From NCBI GenBank assembly GCA_041281825.1, contig CP166298.1:5890001-5954000 (forward strand): 64,000 bases of DNA. Reading direction: 5' to 3'. The position numbers were made by a program, and so were the translations under genes. This DNA comes from Paenibacillus_D tarimensis_A. Its GTDB lineage: Bacteria; Bacillota; Bacilli; Paenibacillales; Paenibacillaceae. This document shows, piece by piece, positions 30,258 to 38,812 of the stretch. The notes beneath the pieces were generated by a model. That model did not search any database, was not told where the DNA came from, and saw nothing but the letters and a program-made list of their open reading frames with translations. The stretch's first letter is position 1, and the number at the start of each line of letters is the position of its first letter.

Positions 30258-30308
30258 AAAAAAGCAGCCTTTCCAATGCGGTATCCGCATGAGAAAGGCT
30301 GCTTTTCT
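30258..30308 (+). terminator. Terminator of the M3 peptidase gene
   Basis: AAAAGCAGCCTTTC and GAAAGGCTGCTTTT form a long stem with T-rich flanks on both sides. It could also stop transcription arriving from recR on the minus strand. Confidence 0.88.
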
Positions 30309-30454
30309 CCCGCTATTTTCAAACAGCCTGGATGTTTCGAGTTTCAATCGGAACCATCAGGCGGCTTTAGCGACAAGTTGCTTTTTAGCGGGCTAGGAAC
30401 GGCGACTTTCGCAGAAGGAACATGCCGACTTTTGTCAGTAGTCGGTTCAGTAGT

Positions 30455-31054
30455 CTAACTCAGCTCCCGTCGTCCTTCCAGCGCTTTCGATAATGTAACT
30501 TCATCCGCATATTCAAGATCGCCTCCTACGGGAAGCCCGTGTGCGATGCGCGTGACGCGTATGCCGAACGGCTTGACAAGGCGCGATAAATACATCGCCG
30601 TCGCTTCGCCTTCTATGTTCGGATTGGTCGCAAGAATCAGCTCTTGCACCCTTTCGTCGCTTAAACGCCCCAGCAGCTCCGCAATCCGGATTTCCTCCGG
30701 ACCGATTCCCTCCATCGGCGAGATCGCGCCCTGCAGCACATGATACTGTCCTTGAAACTCCTTTGTCCGTTCCATGGCCACAAGATCCTTCGATTCCTGC
30801 ACAACACAAATAACGGAGACGTCCCGCGTTTTATCCTGGCATATCCGGCAAGGATCTACATCGGTTATATTGCAGCATACCGAACAATAATGGAGATTAC
30901 GCTTCACGCTGACCAGTGCTTTGGCAAAATCAATGACGTGATCCTCATTCATACGAAGGACATGAAAAGCCAGGCGTGCGGCGGTTTTGGGACCGATACC
31001 GGGCAGCCTGGAAAATGCGTCGATCAGTTTCGCGATCGGTTCGGGATAGTTCAA
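30455..31054 (-). CDS. recR: Recombination mediator RecR
   Basis: The 199-residue protein helps load RecA with RecF and RecO during gap repair. The helix-hairpin-helix (LPGIGPKTAARLAFH), the zinc finger cysteines (about 57, 60, 69, 72) and the Toprim signature (LATNPNIEGEATAMYL) are present. Translation probably starts at the TTG at 31054 (protein beginning with the YPEPI family start), with AAGGAGAA 8 nt upstream; the earlier TTG is inside that site. It follows yaaK by 41 nt. Confidence 0.95.
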   Translation of the reverse strand: MNYPEPIAKLIDAFSRLPGIGPKTAARLAFHVLRMNEDHVIDFAKALVSVKRNLHYCSVCCNITDVDPCRICQDKTRDVSVICVVQESKDLVAMERTKEFQGQYHVLQGAISPMEGIGPEEIRIAELLGRLSDERVQELILATNPNIEGEATAMYLSRLVKPFGIRVTRIAHGLPVGGDLEYADEVTLSKALEGRRELS

Positions 31055-31095
31055 AAGCGGCAGTTCTCCTTTCAATCATGCCTTCTAAGCGGGCA

Positions 31096-31407
31096 TTAGA
31101 AGAGTCCCGGGATTTTCATGCCTCCGGTAAATTTGCCCATATCTTGGTTCGACAGTTCCTCGGCTTTGTTTAACGCATCGTTTACGGCTGTCAATACAAG
31201 ATCCTGCAGCATTTCCACATCATCCGGATCCACCGCTTCCGGTTTAATTGCAATATTAAGCAGTTTCTTATGACCGTTGGCCGTTACCGTTACTACGCCT
31301 CCGCCTGCCGAACCCTCGACCGTCTTGTTCCCCAGCTCTTCCTGTGCCTTTAGCATTTGCTCCTGCATTTTCTTTACTTGCTTCATCATTTGATTCATAT
31401 TGTTCAT
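31096..31407 (-). CDS. ebfC: Nucleoid-associated protein, YbaB/EbfC family
   Basis: The 103-residue dimeric DNA-binding protein begins with the Met/Gln-rich helix MNNMNQMMKQVKKMQEQM and has the VEGSAGGGVVTVTANGHKKLL core. It is the yaaK product of the conserved dnaX-yaaK-recR group. GAGGTGAATC lies just before the ATG, and dnaX ends 33 nt upstream. Confidence 0.95.
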   Translation of the reverse strand: MNNMNQMMKQVKKMQEQMLKAQEELGNKTVEGSAGGGVVTVTANGHKKLLNIAIKPEAVDPDDVEMLQDLVLTAVNDALNKAEELSNQDMGKFTGGMKIPGLF

Positions 31408-31440
31408 GATTGATTCACCTCTTCGTCAAATTTGAAATCA

Positions 31441-33225
31441 CTATTCCCGCTCGTCCGTAACGACAACCAGATCTTCACCGAACAGCTTGACCGCCTCTTC
31501 AACCCATTCCGGACGCCCGGGTCCTTCCCGGGGGTCGTCCGATTGCAGCTCAAACGGCTCGTCAGCGGAAGCTTCGGGCTGCCCTTCGGCTGCGGTCATC
31601 CAATCCTTCAACATGACCGTCGCAAAAGTCACGTCCCGTTTAAAAACTTCCCGCAGCACCCGCTCAATCACTTCGCGGTTGGCGGGCTTCTCCGTCGTTT
31701 CCCGATGGATCGTATTCTTGAATGCGATAAGAACGGTGTTGTCCGCAGCAGAAACGGGATCGCCGTTAATCAGCCAGGCATGAATGGAGATTCCCGCTTC
31801 TTTCACACGCTGAAGCACATCGCCCCAGTGCATGCGAATCTCTTGAAAGGCCGGACTGTTTCGACCCGTAACGTAAGGCTCGAGCTTTACGGTTGTCCGG
31901 TTTATTCCTCCTGCAGGTTTTCCGCCATTGCCGCGGGCGCCGAATCCGGCACCGCTGCGTGCAGGTGCGCCCGTTCCACCGCCGGGCTGCTGAGCTGGAG
32001 CGGATGCAGGGACGGCGCCACGCATTAGCTGCTCCAGCTTGCGTTCAAGCGATTCGACTTTCTGCTTTAACAGCGAGATTTCACCCGAAGAAGCCGCTGC
32101 ATCAGAACGGGCTTCACTTCGAGCTTCGGCCGCGCCGCTTTCCGGCAATGTACATATTTTCATCAAGGCAACTTCGAATAGCGTCTGCGGCTGCAGAGCA
32201 TGTTTCATTTCCACCTGATATTGATGAAGCACATCGATCATCCGGAACAACCGGTCCCGCTCATAAGCCTGCGCCATCTGACGAAATCGCTCGGTGTCAA
32301 CGATGCGCTCGGTCATCGATTTGCCATCAGGAACAAGCTTGATCAGAATCAGGTCTCTAAAGTAATAAACAAGATTCTCCAGGCATTTATCCGCACTTTT
32401 GCCCGCATGCATTAAGCCTTCCACAATCGGCAGTACGGCCGCTACATCCCGCTTTTGTACCGCCTCGGCCAATTGGGCGAACTGCTCGGAGGCCATTCCG
32501 CCCGTCACGTCGACCGCATCGTCCAGCGTCAGCCGCCCTTCCGAAAAAGCGGCGACCTGCTCCAGCAGACTTATTGCATCGCGCATGCCGCCATCGGACA
32601 AGCGGGCGATGTATACGAGCGCATCTTCATCCGCCTGCATACCCTCTTCATCGCAGATTCGGCGAAGCCGACCAGTCTGCTCCTCCAGAGACACTTGGCG
32701 GAAATCAAAACGCTGACAGCGAGAAATAATCGTAGCCGGCAGCTTATGCGGCTCGGTTGTTGCAAGAATGAACACGACATGCCCCGGAGGCTCCTCCAAT
32801 GTCTTGAGCAAAGCATTGAACGCTTCGGACGTCAGCATGTGGACCTCATCGATAATGTAAACCTTATACCTGACCTCGGAAGGGGCATACCGAACTTTGT
32901 CGCGTATATCGCGAATCTCATCGATTCCGCGATTCGACGCGGCGTCGATTTCAATGACATCCATAATCGATCCCGATGTTATCCCTTGGCAGGCTGCGCA
33001 TTCATTACAGGGCTCAACCGACGGCCCATGCTCACAGTTTATGGCCTTCGCAAAAATCTTGGCCGCACTTGTCTTTCCCGTGCCCCTCGGACCGTTAAAT
33101 AAATAAGCGTGGGAAACACGCTGTTCCCTAATCGCGTTCTGCAGCGTCTGGATTATATGCTGTTGTCCAACCATATCCTGAAACGTCTGGGGACGCCAGG
33201 CTCGATACAAGGCGATATGGGACAC
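31441..33225 (-). CDS. dnaX: DNA polymerase III subunits gamma/tau
   Basis: The 594-residue clamp-loader ATPase has Walker A GPRGTGKT (45-52), a zinc module with Cys64, 73, 76 and 79, and the DEVHML Walker B stretch. A coiled segment and an Ala/Gly/Pro-rich linker (about 365-430) lead to the tau C-terminal domain. The start codon is GTG (33225) with GAAAGG in front. An extended -10 (TG, TATAAT) near 33260 is the likely promoter. It heads dnaX-yaaK-recR. Confidence 0.96.
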   Translation of the reverse strand: MSHIALYRAWRPQTFQDMVGQQHIIQTLQNAIREQRVSHAYLFNGPRGTGKTSAAKIFAKAINCEHGPSVEPCNECAACQGITSGSIMDVIEIDAASNRGIDEIRDIRDKVRYAPSEVRYKVYIIDEVHMLTSEAFNALLKTLEEPPGHVVFILATTEPHKLPATIISRCQRFDFRQVSLEEQTGRLRRICDEEGMQADEDALVYIARLSDGGMRDAISLLEQVAAFSEGRLTLDDAVDVTGGMASEQFAQLAEAVQKRDVAAVLPIVEGLMHAGKSADKCLENLVYYFRDLILIKLVPDGKSMTERIVDTERFRQMAQAYERDRLFRMIDVLHQYQVEMKHALQPQTLFEVALMKICTLPESGAAEARSEARSDAAASSGEISLLKQKVESLERKLEQLMRGAVPASAPAQQPGGGTGAPARSGAGFGARGNGGKPAGGINRTTVKLEPYVTGRNSPAFQEIRMHWGDVLQRVKEAGISIHAWLINGDPVSAADNTVLIAFKNTIHRETTEKPANREVIERVLREVFKRDVTFATVMLKDWMTAAEGQPEASADEPFELQSDDPREGPGRPEWVEEAVKLFGEDLVVVTDERE

Positions 33226-33259
33226 GCGAATCGTTCCTTTCGAATCTTAACGTTGTTCT

Positions 33260-33265
33260 ATTATA
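33260..33265 (-). promoter_or_regulatory. -10 element of the dnaX operon
   Basis: TATAAT directly preceded by TG on the minus strand, 35 nt before the dnaX start. The -35 is poor. Confidence 0.5.
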
Positions 33266-33355
33266 CACTATCATCCTTGGATGCGGAAACGGTTCCCGCC
33301 TCTTTTCGGCCCGGGAACCGCTCACGACTAATTTTTCAGGCCTTCATTCCGTGTC

Positions 33356-34825
33356 TTAACGCCCTTCACTATGCAATGTCTGCTTCTCATCCACCGAGCA
33401 TGGAATACTGACGGTAAATGTGGTTCCGGTGCCTTTTGTAGAAACGCGGATTCCTCCGCCCATATCGTGAATAATTCGTTGGCAGACGGATAAGCCAAGA
33501 CCGGTACCATTCTGCTTCGTCGTCACGAAGGGATCGAATATTTTTTCGACTATAGACTGCGGAATACCGGGTCCGGTATCGTGAATATCGATATGCACCC
33601 ATCGGCCGAAACCGAATTCACGCTCAATCCGTCCCCCGACGGTAAGCGTCCCTCCCTCCTCCATCGCCTCAATCCCGTTTTTACAAATGTTAAGAAACAC
33701 CTGCTTTAACAGTTCACGGTCTGCGATCACTTTAGGCAGCCGCACTTCGGGATCGTAGCGGACCGTAATGCCGTGCAGCAGCGCTTCATTGCCCACGATC
33801 GGCATGATGTCCCGCAGCACGGAGCCAAGCTCTATCAGATCGTACACGATATCTTTCGGTTTGCTCAGCAGCAGAAATTCGCTGACAAGGTCATTAATGC
33901 GGTTGATTTCAGTGAGCATAATTTCGGTATAACCGTGTTCTTTATCCAACCCCTTTTCTTTTAGCCTGCTTTTAAACATCTGTAGAAACCCTTTAATCGC
34001 AGTAAGCGGATTTCGGATCTCATGAGCGGTGCCTGCCGCAATCTGCCCGATCATGGATAGCCGGTCGCTGCGCTGCACCTGCTCCTCGAGCGATCGCAGA
34101 TTTGATACATCTTTAAATATGACATACGCTCCCAGGAGACGTTCTTCTTCATCTCTTAGCAGATTGGCATCCATCAGCAATTCGCAAATCTCGTCTTCCT
34201 GCGTCCACCTGAGCGGATGGTTACGTACGGGAATTTCCTCAATCACCATTTGCTTCAACAGCCGATGTTCAAAAGGCCGCCGGTTAAACAACGAATCCAT
34301 GCTTCTCCCGACGACATCCTGTTTATTCACTTCAAGGATCCGGCAAGCAAGCGGACTGATATCGCTTACACCGAAGTCGGGTTGAAGCAAAATAACTCCG
34401 AGCGTCTCGTCTTTCAGAAAGGTCAGCGCAAACTGCTGCAGAAGATGATGATTTCGAATCGGTCCGGTGTTATACATGACCGCTACATGTAATATACCTG
34501 CAGATTGCATATTTATTTCTGAAATAGCCATATCGGCCTCAATTAAACCTCCATCCGCTTTCCGAACCTTGACGACCTGCAATTGAGAGGGGTTATTTCG
34601 AGTTGGGAACGGTTTGGCAATGACGGAAGGTTCAATAAAGCGTGAAAAAGCACTTCCTTTAAGCTGCTGCTCCGTAAATCCGGTCTCCTTCTGAAACTGG
34701 GCGTTCGATCGTATAATATTTAGATCAGAGTCGGTAAGTATCGCCATCGCATGAGGAAGACTGTCCCATAGAAAATCAAGCAATCCTTCGAATGCCTGGA
34801 CAGGGTAAAGGGGCTCGCGGTCCAT
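33356..34825 (-). CDS. PAS-domain sensor histidine kinase, sporulation-kinase-like
   Basis: The 489-residue protein has two PAS-like sensing domains (about 10-120 and 125-245), then a HisKA domain with the phosphorylated His near 268 (TAHEIRNPLTAIKGFL) and an ATPase domain with N box (NICKNGIEAM), DTGPGIP and GTGLGLSVC. No membrane helices are evident, so it is cytoplasmic. This build and the HEIRNP motif match the KinA-KinE type that feeds Spo0F, which is also encoded in this window; that pairing is inference. The ATG at 34825 has GAGGTG in front. It lies between the SRP RNA and dnaX. Confidence 0.85.
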   Translation of the reverse strand: MDREPLYPVQAFEGLLDFLWDSLPHAMAILTDSDLNIIRSNAQFQKETGFTEQQLKGSAFSRFIEPSVIAKPFPTRNNPSQLQVVKVRKADGGLIEADMAISEINMQSAGILHVAVMYNTGPIRNHHLLQQFALTFLKDETLGVILLQPDFGVSDISPLACRILEVNKQDVVGRSMDSLFNRRPFEHRLLKQMVIEEIPVRNHPLRWTQEDEICELLMDANLLRDEEERLLGAYVIFKDVSNLRSLEEQVQRSDRLSMIGQIAAGTAHEIRNPLTAIKGFLQMFKSRLKEKGLDKEHGYTEIMLTEINRINDLVSEFLLLSKPKDIVYDLIELGSVLRDIMPIVGNEALLHGITVRYDPEVRLPKVIADRELLKQVFLNICKNGIEAMEEGGTLTVGGRIEREFGFGRWVHIDIHDTGPGIPQSIVEKIFDPFVTTKQNGTGLGLSVCQRIIHDMGGGIRVSTKGTGTTFTVSIPCSVDEKQTLHSEGR

Positions 34826-34946
34826 TTGGTTCACCTCTTTAATCCGTTCAACTAATGGAATATACAAAAGGGGTAATATTTCTACGGTAAACTTATTCTC
34901 CTCTGTAGGTTCGGATTCCTTCCCAAGCGTCGCGTTTTTCCCTAAA

Positions 34947-35009
34947 CTGGAAAAGAACATCCGCTCTGCATTCAACTGTCGTTGTCGTAATGCAAATCAG
35001 ATGTTCTTC
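34947..35009 (-). terminator. Terminator of the SRP RNA gene
   Basis: AAGAACATC and GATGTTCTT, with an inner TGCATT/AATGCA pair, form a long stem followed by TTTTCC on the minus strand, starting about 19 nt past the RNA 3' end. Confidence 0.7.
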
Positions 35010-35027
35010 AATGTTTATATTATAGTG

Positions 35028-35297
35028 ACCGTGCACCCGTCCTTGATAGATGCGACCCAGGCGGCACTTTTGATTCCAGCTCAGTTCAGGCACTCCCCCG
35101 GCACATCGGCTGACCTGCTTACGGCTGCTTCCTTCCGGACCTGACCGGGTTCACAAGCGTCGATTGCGGAGGACCTAGATCGTCAACACTGTTCACAAAC
35201 ACCAATCCCTGAATCGGCATAACCTCAGACGGGACTTCAACCCCGCTACAGCGGATTGCGAGCTACAGGGCACCGCTACCTCCCCGTCTAGCACGGC
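35028..35297 (-). ncRNA. scr: Signal recognition particle RNA, large Bacillus type
   Basis: The minus strand contains the universal apical loop GGTCAGGTCCGGAAGGAAGC, the Alu-domain start GACGGGGAGGTAGCGGTGCC and a 3' end GTGCACGGT like that of the Bacillus 271-nt scRNA. With Ffh it targets membrane and secreted proteins co-translationally. A near-consensus promoter lies 8 nt upstream. Its place just before the dnaX cluster is conserved with Bacillus, apart from the inserted kinase gene. Confidence 0.95.
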
Positions 35298-35304
35298 AAA
35301 ACTA

Positions 35305-35333
35305 AGTATATCCCATTCTACTTCAATACGCAA
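35305..35333 (-). promoter_or_regulatory. Promoter of the SRP RNA
   Basis: TTGCGT, 17 nt and TATACT on the minus strand, 8 nt before the predicted RNA 5' end. Confidence 0.85.
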
Positions 35334-35355
35334 CCACGGGAAAAAGATAGCACCT

Positions 35356-35766
35356 TTAGCGACCTAATTCCACATGAATCGTATACCTCGGCATATTGCT
35401 TTGCAGCGTAGATTGCGCCAGCGCTTCAAGCTCGGCTGCACGATCCCCGCTCAACCCCTGATCCGGATAAATGGTAACGTAGATGTGAGGGTCAAGGACG
35501 CGGAAGCGTGCGTCGCGAATTCCCCCGAGCTCCATCAATTTCTCTTCCATGAATTCCACATCGCTGTTGTAATTAAAATAATTCGGATTCCCCGGAATAT
35601 TCGGGTTACTGTTGGACAATCCCATATATCCGTCATGACCGTACGTTCTGGGTGCTCCATTCCTTGCTCCGCAGCCTGACAGCCCGCCTACGGCCAACGC
35701 CGTCAGCAAAACACCCATGATTACAATGAATAACCCCCGTTTACAACGCTTGAAGCCCCCACACAT
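35356..35766 (-). CDS. YhcN/YlaJ-type sporulation lipoprotein
   Basis: The 136-residue precursor has a basic N-terminus (KRCKRG), a hydrophobic core and the lipobox LSGC (Cys about 32). The body carries a YhcN-like segment (LMELGGIRDARFRVLDPHIYVTIY). Such lipoproteins are found in the spore inner membrane of Bacilli and affect germination. The ATG lies right after the T-run of the rpmE terminator, and its GGGAGG ribosome-binding site forms the 3' arm of that hairpin. No separate promoter is obvious. Confidence 0.75.
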   Translation of the reverse strand: MCGGFKRCKRGLFIVIMGVLLTALAVGGLSGCGARNGAPRTYGHDGYMGLSNSNPNIPGNPNYFNYNSDVEFMEEKLMELGGIRDARFRVLDPHIYVTIYPDQGLSGDRAAELEALAQSTLQSNMPRYTIHVELGR

Positions 35767-35810
35767 AAAAAAGCCTCCCTTCTATCCCATAGGATGGCTG
35801 AGGGAGGCCC
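35767..35810 (-). terminator. Terminator of rpmE, overlapping the lipoprotein ribosome-binding site
   Basis: GCCTCCCT and AGGGAGGC pair around a loop of about 20 nt and are followed by TTTTTT on the minus strand. The ATG of the lipoprotein gene comes directly after the T-run. Confidence 0.85.
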
Positions 35811-35843
35811 TTGTATTCTGCTAATTTGTGGCAGATCCGGTTA

Positions 35844-36041
35844 TTAAATACCGTATTTCTTTTTGAACTTATCGACGCGTCCGCCGGCATCCACAAACTT
35901 CTGCTTCCCGGTAAAGAACGGATGGCATACAGAGCAAATCTCAACACGCAGGTTCGGCTTAATCGAACCGGTCTCGAAGCTGTTGCCGCAAGCACAAGTA
36001 ACAGTGGTGACGTGGTACGTCGGATGAATACCTTGTTTCAT
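35844..36041 (-). CDS. rpmE: Ribosomal protein bL31, zinc-binding form
   Basis: The 65-residue protein of the large subunit starts MKQGIHPTYHVTTVTC. Its four cysteines in CAC and CSVC make it the zinc-containing type, which in Bacillus is replaced by YtiA under zinc shortage. The ATG at 36041 has AGAGGTGATC in front; the frame extends further upstream without support. Its own promoter and terminator flank it. Confidence 0.96.
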   Translation of the reverse strand: MKQGIHPTYHVTTVTCACGNSFETGSIKPNLRVEICSVCHPFFTGKQKFVDAGGRVDKFKKKYGI

Positions 36042-36104
36042 CGCGATCACCTCTTTCTGCCCTGAGTCAACGTGCGGACCCAGAGTTAAATCACACATAA
36101 ACGG

Positions 36105-36133
36105 ATTATAGCACGAGCCTGATACGGGCGCAA
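36105..36133 (-). promoter_or_regulatory. Promoter of rpmE
   Basis: GCGCAA and ATTATA on the plus strand read as TTGCGC, 17 nt and TATAAT on the minus strand, with an extended TGC before the -10. Confidence 0.7.
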
Positions 36134-36154
36134 TGACTTTATTCTGCCACATCG

Positions 36155-37408
36155 TTATACCGGCCGTTTAACAGGAGGCACGTGAGTATACGATCCGATA
36201 ATGACATCCGGGAGCTCCGCTTGAAAGATCTCGATCGCCTGCTTCATTCCGTATATCTCCCCCTGCGCTTTAGGAATGAGCGCCAGGTAGCTCTCGGGAT
36301 CAATATTTAAATTGCGGAGCTGAATGAGCTTTAATCCGGTTCGTTTCGCAAACCCGATCATCGCCTCGATTTCTTCCTCGCGGTCGGTGACTCCGGGAAA
36401 AATCAAATAGTTAATCGAAGTGAATACGCCCTTCTCAGCCGCGTAAATAAGGGATTTCTCCACATTGGCAAGCGTATAAGCCCGCGGCTTATAGTAGGCG
36501 TTATAATGCTCATCCAGCGCGCTGATGGTACTGACGCGCATTAAATCCAGCCCGGCATCGACAATCGCCCGGATATGGTCGGTTAGACCGGCATTTGTAT
36601 TGATATTGATATATCCCATCGATGTTTCAGCCCGAGTGCGGCGTATCGCTTCCGTTATGATGGCTGCCTGCGTCGACGGCTCGCCTTCACAACCCTGGCC
36701 GAAGCTGATAATCGACTCCGGCGTCCGAAGATGTTCCAGCATGATGTCGACGACTTCGTCCGCGGTCGGCTTAAAATTCATTCTTGTCTGCGGCGCCGGG
36801 AATCCGCTGTCGTCGGGCTGCTCGGATATGCAGCCGAAGCAGCCGGCATTGCACGAATAGGATACCGGCACCGCACCTTCCAAGCGTTGCAGGAAGGTGT
36901 TGGATGCAGTAAGACATTCGTAGCCGAGCGCACAATGCGAGAGATGCCGATACAGCCGGTTGTCCGGATATTTGGCAAGCAATTCATCCACTTTCAGCTG
37001 GAGCTCCCCCGGGTCGCAGTTAAGCGGGTTCCACGGCTCCGGATCGTCGGATTGTGTTGCCGCAACATAGAATGCCCCGTCCTTCCACACCACTGCAGAA
37101 TAACCGAATAAAGGCAGCTTCTGCGTCTTGTCCGTCTTCACGTAGCCGGGCAACGAAAGCCGAGTAAATCCCTGAGGGAGCAGCGCTCCGACCGCCTGCA
37201 CATCTCCCGGGACCAGCTGCATCTCTCCCGATTCGGGATCGATTCCAACCGGCCGTGTATACGGCAAGCCGACCAGTGTAGCCCCGTCCGGCAAAGGGAT
37301 CAGCTCATCCTCCATCAATTCCACGACCATGTCGCCGCTCCGTCCCAGCGCGTGCCATTCGGGATGATCGAACAAGTTGCCGTGTTCGTCTGCGTATACG
37401 AGATTCAT
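36155..37408 (-). CDS. Radical SAM protein of unknown function
   Basis: The 417-residue protein has an N-terminal region of about 185 residues without a recognised domain, followed by a radical SAM core. Its iron-sulfur motif is CNAGCFGC, the CxxxCxxC type. The downstream stretches SFGQGCEGEPS (glycine/glutamate strand), GYININTNAG and LMRVSTISALDEHYNAYY fit the radical SAM barrel. The substrate is unknown. It begins 17 nt after the rho stop. I chose the ATG at 37408 because the GAGAGG site touches the earlier ATG. Confidence 0.8.
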   Translation of the reverse strand: MNLVYADEHGNLFDHPEWHALGRSGDMVVELMEDELIPLPDGATLVGLPYTRPVGIDPESGEMQLVPGDVQAVGALLPQGFTRLSLPGYVKTDKTQKLPLFGYSAVVWKDGAFYVAATQSDDPEPWNPLNCDPGELQLKVDELLAKYPDNRLYRHLSHCALGYECLTASNTFLQRLEGAVPVSYSCNAGCFGCISEQPDDSGFPAPQTRMNFKPTADEVVDIMLEHLRTPESIISFGQGCEGEPSTQAAIITEAIRRTRAETSMGYININTNAGLTDHIRAIVDAGLDLMRVSTISALDEHYNAYYKPRAYTLANVEKSLIYAAEKGVFTSINYLIFPGVTDREEEIEAMIGFAKRTGLKLIQLRNLNIDPESYLALIPKAQGEIYGMKQAIEIFQAELPDVIIGSYTHVPPVKRPV

Positions 37409-37425
37409 GGCATTCAACATCCTCT

Positions 37426-38760
37426 CTAGGATACGGGCGTCGTCCGCACCGGGCGTCTGCCGGTCCCGCCGGTTCCCGTTGAAGGTCTGGACGATGGCTG
37501 CCGTTCCGCAATGGCAGATGTATCCAACGAATCAAGAAACTCCCCATTGGTCTTGGAGTCGGCCAACTTCTTCAGGAATTGATCCACAAACTCCATGGAA
37601 TCGTTCATTCCCTTACGGATTGCCCATATTTTGTCGAGCTCTTCCTTCGTCAGCAGCATCTCTTCCCGTCTCGTACCCGAACGTCTGATGTCAAGAGCGG
37701 GAAATATGCGGCGTTCCGCCAGACGGCGGTCCAGATGAAGCTCCATATTTCCGGTTCCCTTAAATTCCTCGTAAATGATGTCATCCATACGCGAGCCGGT
37801 CTCAACAAGCGCCGTTGCCAGAATCGTCAGGCTTCCGCCTTCCTCCACATTTCTGGCCGATCCGAAGAACCGCTTCGGCCGGTGGAATGCAGCCGGATCA
37901 ATACCGCCGCTCAGTGTCCGTCCCGAAGGCGGAACGACCAGGTTGTAAGCGCGAGCCAACCTTGTGATGCTGTCAAGCAGAATCACAACATCCTTCTTAT
38001 GCTCCACAAGCCGCAGCGCACGCTCGAGGACGAGCTCTGCGACCTTGATGTGATGCTCCGGCAATTCATCGAATGTCGATGCAACCACTTCACCCTTCAC
38101 GGATCGCTGCATATCCGTCACTTCCTCCGGACGCTCGTCGATGAGCAGCACGAACAATTCGATATCCGGCTGGTTCGTCGATATACTGTTGGCAATTTCT
38201 TGTAGCAGCAGCGTCTTCCCTGCTTTTGGCGGCGCTACGATCAAGCCGCGCTGTCCCAGTCCCACTGGAGCAAGAAGATCCATAATTCTCGTCGAAAGAT
38301 GAGTTGGGGAGGATTCTAATACCAGTTTCTTTTGCGGATAGAGAGGAGTTAACGCTGGAAAATGAAGACGTTCAGCGGCATGGTCCGGATTTTCTCCGTT
38401 GACCGCATTGACTTGAAGCAGTCCGAAATATCGTTCGTTTTCTTTAGGCGCCCGGCATTTCCCGGAAACTAAATCTCCTGTTCGAAGATCAAATTTCCGA
38501 ATCTGGGAAGCTGAAATGTAAATATCCTCCGTACTCGGTAAATAATTGATGGGCCGAAGGAATCCGTAGCCCTCCGGCAAGATTTCCAGCACGCCCTGCA
38601 TAAACATCAGGCCGCTTTTCTCCGCTTGGGCGCGGAGGATGGCAAAGATCAGTTCTCTTTTCTTCAATTGCCCGTAATAAGGAATTTGAAATTGTTTGGC
38701 CAGCTTATACAGCTCGGTCAATTTCAAATCTTCCAGATCTGCGATCTGCAGTTCCGTCAT
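37426..38760 (-). CDS. rho: Transcription termination factor Rho
   Basis: The 444-residue hexameric helicase ends transcription on C-rich unstructured RNA. The N-terminal Rho helix domain, the cold-shock-like RNA-binding domain (GYGFLRP, about 65-70) and the Walker A PPKAGKT (177-183) are present, followed by DERPEEVTDMQRSVKGEV and the R loop PPSGRTLSGG. The C-terminus adds a Ser/Thr/Arg-rich tail. GTGGTGAG precedes the ATG. The murA-rho-rpmE order resembles Bacillus. Confidence 0.97.
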   Translation of the reverse strand: MTELQIADLEDLKLTELYKLAKQFQIPYYGQLKKRELIFAILRAQAEKSGLMFMQGVLEILPEGYGFLRPINYLPSTEDIYISASQIRKFDLRTGDLVSGKCRAPKENERYFGLLQVNAVNGENPDHAAERLHFPALTPLYPQKKLVLESSPTHLSTRIMDLLAPVGLGQRGLIVAPPKAGKTLLLQEIANSISTNQPDIELFVLLIDERPEEVTDMQRSVKGEVVASTFDELPEHHIKVAELVLERALRLVEHKKDVVILLDSITRLARAYNLVVPPSGRTLSGGIDPAAFHRPKRFFGSARNVEEGGSLTILATALVETGSRMDDIIYEEFKGTGNMELHLDRRLAERRIFPALDIRRSGTRREEMLLTKEELDKIWAIRKGMNDSMEFVDQFLKKLADSKTNGEFLDSLDTSAIAERQPSSRPSTGTGGTGRRPVRTTPVS

Positions 38761-38812
38761 GTTCTCACCACTTTATTCAATTTTCATCCAGCATTGCCGG
38801 ATTTATTGCTGT

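Noticed and set aside
34893..35093. A 66-codon minus-strand frame
   Set aside because: It covers the SRP RNA 3' end and its terminator and has no recognisable protein features.
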